DNA of 64,000 bases, from contig CAWIIO010000003.1 of the NCBI GenBank assembly GCA_963836265.1, positions 1-64,000 of the forward strand. The letters run 5' to 3'. The position numbers were made by a program, and so were the translations under genes. Positions 34,101 through 42,549 of this stretch are shown piece by piece; position 1 is the first letter of the stretch, and every line of letters starts with the position of its first letter. This stretch comes from CAIWHR01 sp963836265. GTDB lineage: Bacteria > Pseudomonadota > Gammaproteobacteria > Burkholderiales > Casimicrobiaceae. The notes beneath the pieces were generated by a model. The model was not told the DNA's origin. It made no database searches and was given only the letters and a program-made list of their open reading frames with translations.

Positions 34101-35351
34101 GCAAGCATCCCGCTGCCGGACGGCAGGAACCTTACGGTGGAACTCAGCCATGTCGCGGCGGTGGCGATCTATCCCAGCGAAATACCGGCCCGCCAATTTC
34201 TCAAGTACGAGGCCCGGCGCGCCGGCTCGACGGTCGTCCGCTGGGAATCGCCGGCCAACGCGGCGGAGCAGTTCAGGAGGAACTACGCTCTTCGCGGCAA
34301 GCCGGGCGCCGACGTTCCTGGAGGCAAGGAGTCGCCGTGGGAGCGGAAAGGCGATGAGTGGGTGGCTGACGCCAAGAACGCGCTGGTGATCTTTGCAGCG
34401 CTTTCCCGGGACGGCACGAGGCTTGCCTGGATGGAGCAGCAACGCCCGGACGAAACGAAGATTGTGGCGCGCACGTGGGAGATCGGTCGCGCAAAGCTTC
34501 CGCAGGTTCCGAAACAGTCCGGGCAAGTCGTCAGCGTTGCGATTGCGAACAATGGCATGCTCGCGCATGGCGAGGTCCGCGCGGGCCAGCCGGTGGAGCT
34601 TCGACTCGACGGGTCGCGGATCGATGTCCTGGACGCGATCGACCAGACTGCCTGCCTGGCGTTTTCGCCGGACGGAAATCGGCTGGTTGCGGGCACCGTG
34701 CCGGGCGGCGAAGTGCGCGCGTACGCAGTCAAGCGGGAGCCGACGACCGGCATCGTGACGGTCACGCCGTCGAGCCCATGGGAGAAACCGTTCGAAGACC
34801 TGAATGATCAGCGTCCGCGGCCGATAGCCGCGTGTGATATCAGCAACGCCGGCGCCGTGGCCGTTGGCACCGACGAAGGGCTGGTCAAGTTTCGCCGCCC
34901 GGGCGGGACGTGGCTCGACTTGACCGAGCGCGCCACGTTTCGGCTTGCGTCGGCCGTGCAGGATGTTGCCATCGACCGCGCAGGGCAACATGTCCTGGCG
35001 CTCGCTGCGTGGCAGCTCACCGATTGCAGCCGTCCCGGCCTGCCCGGGCAGGCGCTCCGCGTGTGGGACGTGAATGCGCGCAATCAAGGCTGGAACATTC
35101 CGATCTCGACCGTGTGCCTCCCGAATCAGGTGGTCGTCGGCGTCGGCGAGCTCAGGACCGACGAACGCGGGGAACCCGGCGTGATGCTCGTCACTGCGCG
35201 AGGCACTCGGTGGCACGGCTGTCCGGGTTGCGCCCGACCGAGCGAAACCCCGGAGGCGATGCTTGCCCGGCTCATAGAAAACGCCAAGAAGGCGGGGGCG
35301 CAACCCCTGAGCAACGACACGTTGAGCAATCGCTACGGGCTCAAGTTCTGA
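31107..35351 (+). CDS. nSTAND1 NTPase with coiled coil, membrane segment and beta-propeller-like C-terminus
   Basis: This 1,414-residue protein begins with a helical region of ~100 residues. The nSTAND1 lead-in CPYPGLDPYTDKQRGSFFGRE follows at 104-124. Walker A is IIGASGSGKSSLALAG (about 145-160) and Walker B is LLLLIDQFEELFT (about 229-241). A winged-helix region continues to about 520. A Lys/Glu/Ala coiled coil runs at about 555-612, and a membrane helix at about 615-635 (LWLGIAFGILVLGGLLAL). The last 750 residues have repeated beta-strand patterns like a WD40-type propeller. The design is a sensor propeller, a NTPase switch and a DUF4062 partner encoded upstream. The trigger is unknown. 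Confidence 0.88.
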   Translation: MSLKSLHEFSNDSNAFERHFDALRSGKASSAEADQSVEELLAWLRTCIAHGRYLSALSPEREALQALVDYWTTRLLRLGRGAPDDIERLVDFDPAAGIPLVAECPYPGLDPYTDKQRGSFFGREALVASYIAHLEEPTKRILLIIGASGSGKSSLALAGVLPKLQESHRDGWLFAPRLTPGEHPLASLSAAVARAIGDATPSVEIERRLRTMPSAAPAEFAGLCSGKPLLLLIDQFEELFTLCRDPDEQRAFGAAICALSEPDVLAESFPCRILLTLRTDHLARFESSEILKPLHVRLLGQGNDRYLSAIGFLEIKRAIAEPAKQVGLRFCPTVLIDQLASQTAGLANGLPLLQFALRRLWDTRPRNADDEPLDLITEEQVNALPDVQRALGRVADGIFKQFTPPQQAVCERLLQELVVLDENFEEPLRRRRNEAELTGVLQTRLPAARGDVATVIERFANAGLLRRFGEGSQRQIEVAHEALLRHWEHINRLVTGEQVKEQLHLVKQVGREAAEWMNRGRVEGYLNLRGERLERALAYARDGWLAEAESTQYVQACEAREKAEEIKEKRAEEARRRAEEAEKAAEKAALERAEAEKREAEAREREAKVIAKKKTAQLWLGIAFGILVLGGLLALNKITDQRRDLESNLNAFSTLAASLPPWEGLDVAYSLALRGDPSSRFPLAHALERMDDTWLIGEDRNAALRPNRDGSALLQLDRARGSEGLRIYLIASGKPGAIFDSIPLGNRIDLLADYEVGPPIDGDNGDRLAVLVFRDASDTDYTVEAHHLRTRGAASVGADSSASFPLSQARALSSISFDAHGRQAVFSTVDRATRKSTLRRIRLDSSGKPEMLHLDDPAGSDVFPVYAVALGAGFPSTEPVLITGRADGSVYCGPRKLEPSNAAAPASGPVRQIVGLPGSDAFAMIDSIGAIFGWSCTDGELRKFQTDGEVSGVTLTWMPKDQGGLPLLGYLDDNQPRCFALRDKRWSYRRCNFAHRVSASIPLPDGRNLTVELSHVAAVAIYPSEIPARQFLKYEARRAGSTVVRWESPANAAEQFRRNYALRGKPGADVPGGKESPWERKGDEWVADAKNALVIFAALSRDGTRLAWMEQQRPDETKIVARTWEIGRAKLPQVPKQSGQVVSVAIANNGMLAHGEVRAGQPVELRLDGSRIDVLDAIDQTACLAFSPDGNRLVAGTVPGGEVRAYAVKREPTTGIVTVTPSSPWEKPFEDLNDQRPRPIAACDISNAGAVAVGTDEGLVKFRRPGGTWLDLTERATFRLASAVQDVAIDRAGQHVLALAAWQLTDCSRPGLPGQALRVWDVNARNQGWNIPISTVCLPNQVVVGVGELRTDERGEPGVMLVTARGTRWHGCPGCARPSETPEAMLARLIENAKKAGAQPLSNDTLSNRYGLKF

Positions 35352-35391
35352 CGAGTCGGGTCGCGCCGTCGGCGGTCCGCGCGTTGCGACG

Positions 35392-35925
35392 TCAGCGCAG
35401 TGCCGTGCAGTAATTCGCCGGACACTCGAACCCTCCGCCTTCGACGCTCGAGACTTCTCGACACTTGTCGCGAGCGTCGGGATGGGTCGCCGTTGCTTCT
35501 TGCGACAGTCTGCACGAACCGTCCTTCTCGAACTCTATTGCCAGACGGGGCACAAAGATCGGTGGCGCCGGCGCACGGGTCTTGGTCCCGGCCTCCTGCA
35601 TGGAGGAATCAGCGCGCGAGGTTGCCGATTCGGTGGAGCGTGCGCACGATACGCCCGTCAACCCGATCGAGCGTGAACCGGCCTTTTTTACCGCGGCTTC
35701 CCTGGCGGCATCCTCCGACTCGGCCTTGACGCTCGTTTTCTCGATTCGGGCATCCTTCATCGTGACGAGGCATCGATAGGTCGCCGCTTTCGGCGCGCTC
35801 GCAGCGGCGAACACGGATTGCGGCCCGGGTCGCGGGCGTCCATCTTCAGCGCTCACCGGCAACCCAACCATCGATGTCGCAAGAAGCGGCAGGAGCGCCC
35901 CTACGATTCTGCGCGTCTTCATCAT
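35392..35925 (-). CDS. Secreted hypothetical protein
   Basis: This 177-residue protein has a signal peptide (VGALLPLLATSMVGLPVSA). The mature part has six or so cysteines (YRCLVTM, GVSCAR, GSCRLS, DKCREV, FECPANYC), suggesting disulfides in the periplasm. No family was recognised. The start at 35925 follows GGAGGGGTG; the next codon is also ATG. It is convergent with the nSTAND1 gene, whose stop lies 40 bp away. Confidence 0.65.
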   Translation of the reverse strand: MMKTRRIVGALLPLLATSMVGLPVSAEDGRPRPGPQSVFAAASAPKAATYRCLVTMKDARIEKTSVKAESEDAAREAAVKKAGSRSIGLTGVSCARSTESATSRADSSMQEAGTKTRAPAPPIFVPRLAIEFEKDGSCRLSQEATATHPDARDKCREVSSVEGGGFECPANYCTALR

Positions 35926-36469
35926 CACCCCTCCGCAATGGGTTCGGGTGCCGTCGGTGCCGCGATTCCAGTGACGGGCTTCGGTTTTCAATTAAGGTCC
36001 GCTCGAGCGAGTACGAAGCTGTGCAATATGTAGCCTGCAACTCGCCAAGAATCGTCCCTGGAGGCGATGTTGTCAACGGCTGGCACCGTAACCAATTGAG
36101 CAAGATCGCCGAACGGAAAATGCGGGAAACGGAAGCGCCTTGCCCCGTCCTTTCGTTCGATGTAATGTACAAATCAGGTCATGCCGGCGCGAAACCTGTG
36201 CGAATCAACCGAAACGGACGCACCTCGACGAAGTCACGCTCAAGTTCTCCCGCATACGGTGGGAGCATAACGCCGGGCGCCCCGAGGGAGCGGCTGGCGC
36301 CGTCAGCGGCGGCGGGTGGTGGGAGGTGAGGGCTAACAGGAACCTCCGAATCCCATGACCAGCAGTTGGTCCCGGTCGCCTCGGAGGCTCGGGAACTACG
36401 CCGGATCGGGGGTGATCGCCGGGGTTCCGCATAGCAGCGAAACTCGTCATCGCCGAAAGGATCGCCGTC
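35926..36469. other. Intergenic, no gene seen
   Basis: These 544 bp lie between a minus-strand secreted protein and a plus-strand lysozyme, so divergent promoters are expected. No conserved frame, repeat or RNA was recognised. Confidence 0.35.
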
Positions 36470-37114
36470 GTGGGCAAGCCAATCAACGTGGTGATCGACC
36501 TTTCCCATCATAACGAAAAGGTCGACTTCGAGAAAATCAAAGCGGACGGTATCGTCGGCGTGATCCACAAGACCACGCAGGGTCTCACGTATATCGACAA
36601 GACCTATGCTACCCGCCACACCGCTGCGCTCGAAGCCGGTCTGCTCTGGGGCGCCTATCACTTTGGCGTGGGCGGAGATGGTTCGGATCAGGCGGAGTTC
36701 TTTCTCGGCAAGGTCGGCCCGGTCGACGATACGCTGCTCGTGCTCGATTACGAGTCCAACCTGACGGGTCCAACCATGTCGCTCGATCAGGCGCGGGAGT
36801 TCGTCGAGCACATCGCCAATGTGACAGGACGATGGCCCGGATTGTATTCGGGCCATCTCATCAAGGAGCAGCTCGCCGGCCTGGCAACCCCGGATCCGTT
36901 GTTGTCCAACTGTTTCTTGTGGCTTGCACAATACAACGGTCCCAAGCCGCTCAACGTACCGCCGACCTTCAGAACCTGGACGTTCTGGCAATACACCGAC
37001 GGCGTCCACGGTGCGGCACCGCATCGTGTCGATGGTGTCGGTCTTTGTGATCGCAACAAGTTCAATGGAACCCTCGCTCAGCTCAGAAAACTCTGGGGCG
37101 TCGCCAGACGCTGA
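36470..37114 (+). CDS. GH25 lysozyme/muramidase-like protein
   Basis: This 214-residue glycoside hydrolase family 25 protein has the N-terminal strand NVVIDLSHHNEKVDF. The catalytic acidic pair lies in LLVLDYESN (D and E), and the domain ends with WTFWQYTDG, all typical of GH25. These enzymes cut the MurNAc-GlcNAc bond of peptidoglycan. No signal peptide is visible, so release might depend on lysis, a phage-type holin or a secretion system. The start is the GTG at 36470. An FN3-like remnant follows on the same strand. Confidence 0.88.
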   Translation: MGKPINVVIDLSHHNEKVDFEKIKADGIVGVIHKTTQGLTYIDKTYATRHTAALEAGLLWGAYHFGVGGDGSDQAEFFLGKVGPVDDTLLVLDYESNLTGPTMSLDQAREFVEHIANVTGRWPGLYSGHLIKEQLAGLATPDPLLSNCFLWLAQYNGPKPLNVPPTFRTWTFWQYTDGVHGAAPHRVDGVGLCDRNKFNGTLAQLRKLWGVARR

Positions 37115-37186
37115 CATGCGAGACACAGCGCTTACTGGGAGGATCATCCGCTTTTCGCAACGCGAGTTTCGCCCGATGCGAGGGGT

Positions 37187-37543
37187 GTGCGCGCACCTAT
37201 CAACATTTCCATGGCCGACGTCGCGACACCCGGACCACCCTACGGTGACCGGCAGAGGGTGAACTCGACGCCAGTGACGACCTCCACCTTCGTCGACAGG
37301 AAGGTCGCCGCGGGCGCGCGGTATTTCTATGTGGTCCGCGCCGCCAGGGTATCGGGCGGGGAGAGCAGCGATTCAGAGGAAGTTGCCGCGACGACGGCAA
37401 CGAGACCGCCGGTGTGCGACCCCTGCTATTCTCTCGAAAGAAACGAGCCGGTCACGCGCGACGGCGCGCCCACGACGAAGACTTGCGACGGAGTGGACGA
37501 GCCGCGCTCGCCGCGACGACGCCGTGGACGACGCACGCCATGA
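37187..37543 (+). pseudogene. Fibronectin type III-like fragment
   Basis: A 118-codon frame contains the second half of an FN3 domain (STFVDRKVAAGARYFYVVRA, then SGGESSDSEEVAATTA). It then degrades into Arg/Pro-rich sequence. No start region or complete domain is present, so this looks like the remains of a larger secreted or adhesive protein, possibly once joined to the lysozyme region. GTG at 37187 is the only start and has no clear ribosome-binding site. Confidence 0.4.
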
Positions 37544-37600
37544 TCTCGGCCGGGGTTGCGACGCGTGGTTGACATCCCATGCGGAATCGGCTTCCCGCCG

Positions 37601-40525
37601 TCATCGGAAGGATGCGTCCGACTCGGCGCCGGGCCGCGGTTTCCACTCTAGCTCGTAATACTCGCCGCGATCCCGCGCCCACGGATCGAACGTGTTGACG
37701 ACTGGCTCGAGCTCAGGCGCGAGCTCGGGTATGGTCCGCAGCAATACGCGCTTGAGCGGTGCAACTTCGACGACGTGTCCGTTCGACCGGCCGTTTTCGA
37801 TGTGTTTCCCGTCCGGTCCGTTGTTGGTCACCCATTCGATGCCGAGCCGGGTGTAGAACTCGGGCCGGAAGCTCGACGTGAAGAAACGGTCGCTGAACAA
37901 CCGTCTCGACGCATTCAGGATGAAGACCTGGAGCTGCGTTTCGGAAATCGCGAAGCCGTGCGGCCGCGGAGATTCGGCGAGCACGCCAACGATCGCATCG
38001 ACATCCTCGATGTTGTCCACGAGGCTGCCGTCGGAATGCGAGAGACAATCGTTTATCGGGCTTCCATCGGGGTTCACCTGCGCCGCCGTGATCACCTTGG
38101 TGGCTGCGCACCGGTGCTGGCCGTAAACCTCGCGCAACGACGCCGCCAGCTGTTCCTGCTCGCGGCGTTCCGGCGAGCCCGGGGTCAGCCGCCGATCGAC
38201 GAAGTCGTCGAAGCTCGTAAGCTGCGTGAGGCCGTACTGCCGGCGGAACTCGTTGAAGCGCGGCATGCCGCGCTCGCGATCGCGGATGATATCGAGCGCC
38301 GCGACGTCGATCCTGCCGGTGGCGGAATGCAAACGCGGGATGGAAAGGTTCTGCAGAAACTGCGGGTGATTCTGGAGCGTGAGCCGACCGAGTCGCTGGC
38401 GCCCCATGGACAGCGCCCAATCCGCGAGTCCCGCCTCTCGCATCGCCGCTGTCGCGTGGCCGCGGAACGTGTCCACGACGGGGATCTTGCCGCGAACGAC
38501 GTTGGGATCTCGAAAGAGAAACCTGTACTCGATGAGATCCGGAACCATCGCGTGCAGCCGGTATACGGTGACGAATTCCTCGGGGAAGTTGAAAGGCGAA
38601 CCGAAATGGTGGATTCCGCCATTGACGTCGTCTGCGTTGTCCAGCCTCCAGATGTCCACCCGGCCGGTGTTTGCCATCGCCATCGGCGGGGCGGCGTAAC
38701 GGTGGTTGGCGAGTCCGACGATCCCCGGCCCGGACGAAAGAACCGAGTACCACGCATTGCGCTTGTCCTGATCATTCGACTCGGCCAGGCCGGCCAGCAC
38801 GCGCCTCAGCGCAGTCGCAACCGGTTCATTGTCCGTGAGGAGACCGTGCCAGTTCGCATTCAGCGCGAGGTACAGCGGCTCGTTGTAGAGCAGCTGCGGT
38901 GTCCACTCGATCGTGTGAATCTTGGCGATCTCCGCCGCCATCACGAGCCGCGAGACCTCGAATAGCTCGTCTGCGGTAACGTCGCGATAGCGGATGATCG
39001 CATCGGGGTGCCGGGGGTTGCGCAAGCCGCAGTCCTCATCCGGCGTCGTCGCGGCCCGGGCGCGAAACGTCGCGACGAAAAGATTGTGTTCGCGCGCGAA
39101 GACATTGTGGAAGAAGCTCATCCCGATCGACCAGTTGTCGGGGAATGCGGTCGCCTCCTGCCCCGACCAGTCGGGATTGATCGGATCGGACCGATCAAAC
39201 GACGGCAGGTAGCCCTGTTGCTCTCCGCCCGCACCGCCCCGGACCGGCAACAGCAGAAGCCTGGCACGGTCGACCGGGTCATGCTTGACGCGCCGGCGGG
39301 ACAGTTCGTCGTAACCGTAGATCTGCGATGCGTCCCACCACGCCGTCACGGTGTTTTGCGTGGTCTTGAAGGCTCGGGCGGCGTACTCGCGACCATGATC
39401 GGTGAAAGTCGGCGGATCGCCATCCTGCGCGATGTACGCCGTGTCCGCGCGATCGTCTGCGCGACACCCGAGACGGGCGACGGCTTCGGGTGTGAGCGGC
39501 CTTTCGACGTTGTCGACCCGTTGGCTCGCGCATCCGGTCGCCATCCAATCCCGCTGGTTATGGCCTTCACGCAGGTGCGAGAACCAGTCGTGCGTCATGA
39601 ACTGAATCCAGAACGCGGCGAGCACGTTCAAGACGGGCGCCTTCTTGTAATCGCAGTTCGCGTCCACGGCGTGGCCCGGCAAGCCGCGACCCTGTTTGCA
39701 CTTGTCCGGCGCGGATTGCGCGCGCGTCAGCAGCTTGCGGCTGATGACCTGCGGATCGGGCTGCAGCAGGCCCAACCGCCCGCCGTGCCGGTTTCTCGCG
39801 AGCTCGTTGTTTCCCAGTTCCGGAAACGCGGCCTCGAACTGCACGTTGCGAGCGAAAAGCTGCCCGGTGGACCCCATGAGAGGGTTGCGAATGTCGTTGC
39901 AGATTCCGCTCACGTTGCGGAAGCGGATCAGATCTCCGGTGCATGTCTGCGTACCGTCCCCGCCCACGTCGGCATAGTTCGGGTCGTGCCTCGGAAGCCG
40001 CATCGTGTCCCAGACCCTGAGTGACGGTCCAGGGACGCCATTGCGCCCGCGCGCGTATTCCGCATAGGTGCCGCTGTTGTCGAAGAGATTGAATTCGAGC
40101 AACTCGACCCGCTGATACTCGAGGTCGAGCAGCGCGCCGTCGACGCCACGCGCGTCGGGACCAAATGGGCCTTTGCCTCGAACGGAGTCCGCGGCGCGGC
40201 TTGACGGGTCTCCCGTGGCCCAATAGTTCTGCCAGTCGACCCACGGTGCGTTGGTGGCAGTCACCGCGCGCTCGCCGCCCCGGCAACGCGCGGTAGTCGT
40301 GGCGACTTTGCCGAGAAAGCGCTGGCTGCGTTGGCTCGCGACCGGACGTAGGCCGCTTGCGACCGTTCGCGCGCAGTCGGCACTCTCGTCCGGCGCCGGG
40401 CTCACGCAACCCGTGGCCGCGAGCGTAGCCGGCAGCAGGAATGCATAGAGGCACGACATCGACGTGGGCCGCGCGGTCAATGCGCTCGGCCGCTCGCGCT
40501 CGGTCCCCTGATGGGGAGCCTTCAT
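37601..40525 (-). CDS. Animal-type heme peroxidase lipoprotein
   Basis: This protein has about 974 residues. The signal segment LYAFLLPATLAATGCVSP has a lipobox, so it is probably membrane-anchored. The An_peroxidase domain spans roughly residues 250-930. The distal histidine is in FWIQFMTHDWFSH, and the proximal-side region is IAKIHTIEWTPQLLYNEPLY. Such enzymes use H2O2 to oxidise halides or organics, and bacterial members also include linoleate oxygenases. The start at 40525 (MKAPHQG) is preferred; the frame is open 84 codons further but overlaps the upstream oxidoreductase gene. It is the last gene of a three-gene minus-strand operon after the cytochrome and GMC oxidoreductase. Confidence 0.88.
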   Translation of the reverse strand: MKAPHQGTERERPSALTARPTSMSCLYAFLLPATLAATGCVSPAPDESADCARTVASGLRPVASQRSQRFLGKVATTTARCRGGERAVTATNAPWVDWQNYWATGDPSSRAADSVRGKGPFGPDARGVDGALLDLEYQRVELLEFNLFDNSGTYAEYARGRNGVPGPSLRVWDTMRLPRHDPNYADVGGDGTQTCTGDLIRFRNVSGICNDIRNPLMGSTGQLFARNVQFEAAFPELGNNELARNRHGGRLGLLQPDPQVISRKLLTRAQSAPDKCKQGRGLPGHAVDANCDYKKAPVLNVLAAFWIQFMTHDWFSHLREGHNQRDWMATGCASQRVDNVERPLTPEAVARLGCRADDRADTAYIAQDGDPPTFTDHGREYAARAFKTTQNTVTAWWDASQIYGYDELSRRRVKHDPVDRARLLLLPVRGGAGGEQQGYLPSFDRSDPINPDWSGQEATAFPDNWSIGMSFFHNVFAREHNLFVATFRARAATTPDEDCGLRNPRHPDAIIRYRDVTADELFEVSRLVMAAEIAKIHTIEWTPQLLYNEPLYLALNANWHGLLTDNEPVATALRRVLAGLAESNDQDKRNAWYSVLSSGPGIVGLANHRYAAPPMAMANTGRVDIWRLDNADDVNGGIHHFGSPFNFPEEFVTVYRLHAMVPDLIEYRFLFRDPNVVRGKIPVVDTFRGHATAAMREAGLADWALSMGRQRLGRLTLQNHPQFLQNLSIPRLHSATGRIDVAALDIIRDRERGMPRFNEFRRQYGLTQLTSFDDFVDRRLTPGSPERREQEQLAASLREVYGQHRCAATKVITAAQVNPDGSPINDCLSHSDGSLVDNIEDVDAIVGVLAESPRPHGFAISETQLQVFILNASRRLFSDRFFTSSFRPEFYTRLGIEWVTNNGPDGKHIENGRSNGHVVEVAPLKRVLLRTIPELAPELEPVVNTFDPWARDRGEYYELEWKPRPGAESDASFR

Positions 40526-40560
40526 GCCCCCACGCCGCGCTTGGGTGAGGCGCACACCGC

Positions 40561-42549
40561 TCACGGCGAATTTGCGTCCTCGACGATCGCGTCGCGTGCC
40601 TTTTCGCTGACCATGTACACGGCGGACACGACGAAAAATCCAGGGATCTCCGGAAACACCGACGCATCGACGACCCGGAGGGCACCCGTGCCGTGAACCC
40701 TGAACCGGCTGTCCACGACCGCTTCCCGGTCGTTGGCGGGACCTATCCGGCAGGTGCCGCACGCATGGTGTCCCCATGCGTTGTCCCGGACGAAGCGTCG
40801 AATCTGTTCGCGCGTTCCGATCGCGGGACCCGGGACGATTTCTTCGGAGACGATTTCGCCGCAGCGTTCATTGATGCGGCGCGCGGTCTCGAAACCCTCG
40901 ACAACGGCCTCCAAGTCGTCATCGGCTCCCGGACCTGCGGCGAAATAGTGGAAGTTGATGTCCGGCACATCCTGCGGATCGCGCGAGCGCAGCGTCACCC
41001 GCCCGGACGTGTTGCGGGTATGTGCCTTGAGGATCACCCAGGTGAAGAGATCCCTTTCCTGCGCGATGAATCCGGAGTAGCCGGGAAAGTATCCCCGGAA
41101 CGATCCGAGGAGCCCGAAAATGTACAGATCCGGTTCCCGGAGAGTGGGCCGGGAGCGTTTCACCAGCGATACGATTGCGCCGTTGGTTGTGTACGGTCCC
41201 TTGCCCGCCAGCCACTCGCGAAACTGGGTGTCGGGCTCCTCGCCGGGCAACGGCGGGCGAAGCTTCATCCCTCTCATGAGCGAGAAATCGCGCTTCATCC
41301 GGGTGACGACGGAGATCTCGTAACGGTCCTGCATGTTCCGGCCCACTCCGGGCAGATCGACTCTCACCGCTATACCATGCCGCTCGAGCTCCTCGCGGGG
41401 TCCCACGCCCGACAACATGAGAAGCTGGGGCGTGTTGAACACGCCGCCGCAGAGAACGACCTCCCGTCTTGCGGCGACGCTTGTCCGAGGCGGCGCCGCA
41501 CCTGTTCGATATCGGGGGTCGGCGCCATACAAGTGCGCGCCAGCAAGGTACTCGACGCCGGTGGCGCGATTCGCCTCGTCGAACAGAACCCGGGTTGCGA
41601 GCGCATGGGTCCGGACAACGAGTCGCTGGGGGCACGCGCGCTGAACCTTCCTGATGTACTCGCGGCTGCCCACGCGCCGGCCCCGATGCGTGGTGAGGGG
41701 CGTCAGGCACACACCTTCTTCGTTTTCCCGAACGAACTTCCAGCCATTCGGATCGAGGCCGGTCTTGAGCCTGTTCCAGGCGCCCGCCACCCCAGCCTGC
41801 TGCAACGATTCGATCACCGCGGCGCCGGTGATGAGCTGTACGAACACGTCTCGGACTACGAGCATCGGACTCGCGACGTTCGTGGCGAGCCATCCATCCA
41901 ATCCGTGTCGGCTGCGAGACTCGGTCAGGGGAAGATATTCACAGCGCTCGAGGCGCTCGAAATAGGCGCGCATGTTGTCGCTGCCCCACGAGGGATCGCC
42001 GGTGAGTCCGGCGATGTGATCCCAGTCGCTGTTGTGCGGGTAGACGAGGATCATTGCGTTGTGCGCCGTGCAGCCGCCGAGCGTCGCGCAGCGGGGGTAG
42101 AGGACGCCGTTCCGGGCAGCACGGAATTTGCCATCGCGCGCCTGCTGGCCGTCGTCGGCGTAATGGCGCACGAAGAAATTCCAGGCGATGCGCTCGTCTT
42201 CGGAAGCACGCGCATGGAACGCGGGAACCTGGCAGTCGTAGAAATCCTCGTCACCGCCGGCCTCGAGCAGCAGCACCCTGAAGCCGGCCAACGCCAGATT
42301 GGCGGCCAAAGGACCGCCGCCGGCGCCGGAGCCCACGACGATATAGTCGAACGCATCGCCGCGCTCGCCGGCCCCGCAATCAACCGCCGCCAAAGGCGCG
42401 GGCTCGTCACCTGCCCCGAGCAGCGATGCGCAGCCGCTCGAGAGCGCGCTTATCACCGCGACGCAGGCGCCGCCCAGTCGCAGGCATTGACGCCGAATCG
42501 CGCCACCGGCGGTCAGGCCGTCGTTATTGGGCGGCGCGCTCCGGCTCAC
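40561..42549 (-). CDS. GMC-family flavin oxidoreductase
   Basis: This 662-residue FAD enzyme of the glucose-methanol-choline family has the dinucleotide-binding motif VVGSGAGGGPLAANLALAGF with LLLEAGG. Further blocks are GGCTAHNAMI and the C-terminal catalytic His region NAWGHHACGTCRIG. The N-terminus (IRRQCLRLGGACVAVISALSSGC) combines a twin-arginine-like pair and a lipobox, so export as a folded lipoprotein is plausible. Family members oxidise alcohols or sugars, giving H2O2 or passing electrons to a cytochrome. Here both possible partners are encoded alongside: the cytochrome c gene upstream overlaps by 4 bp, and the peroxidase lies 36 bp downstream. The substrate is unknown. Confidence 0.9.
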   Translation of the reverse strand: MSRSAPPNNDGLTAGGAIRRQCLRLGGACVAVISALSSGCASLLGAGDEPAPLAAVDCGAGERGDAFDYIVVGSGAGGGPLAANLALAGFRVLLLEAGGDEDFYDCQVPAFHARASEDERIAWNFFVRHYADDGQQARDGKFRAARNGVLYPRCATLGGCTAHNAMILVYPHNSDWDHIAGLTGDPSWGSDNMRAYFERLERCEYLPLTESRSRHGLDGWLATNVASPMLVVRDVFVQLITGAAVIESLQQAGVAGAWNRLKTGLDPNGWKFVRENEEGVCLTPLTTHRGRRVGSREYIRKVQRACPQRLVVRTHALATRVLFDEANRATGVEYLAGAHLYGADPRYRTGAAPPRTSVAARREVVLCGGVFNTPQLLMLSGVGPREELERHGIAVRVDLPGVGRNMQDRYEISVVTRMKRDFSLMRGMKLRPPLPGEEPDTQFREWLAGKGPYTTNGAIVSLVKRSRPTLREPDLYIFGLLGSFRGYFPGYSGFIAQERDLFTWVILKAHTRNTSGRVTLRSRDPQDVPDINFHYFAAGPGADDDLEAVVEGFETARRINERCGEIVSEEIVPGPAIGTREQIRRFVRDNAWGHHACGTCRIGPANDREAVVDSRFRVHGTGALRVVDASVFPEIPGFFVVSAVYMVSEKARDAIVEDANSP

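Noticed and set aside
40526..40777. 84-codon upstream extension of the heme peroxidase
   Set aside because: It overlaps the GMC gene and is Arg/Gly-rich. A lipobox signal follows the ATG at 40525, which is the sensible start.
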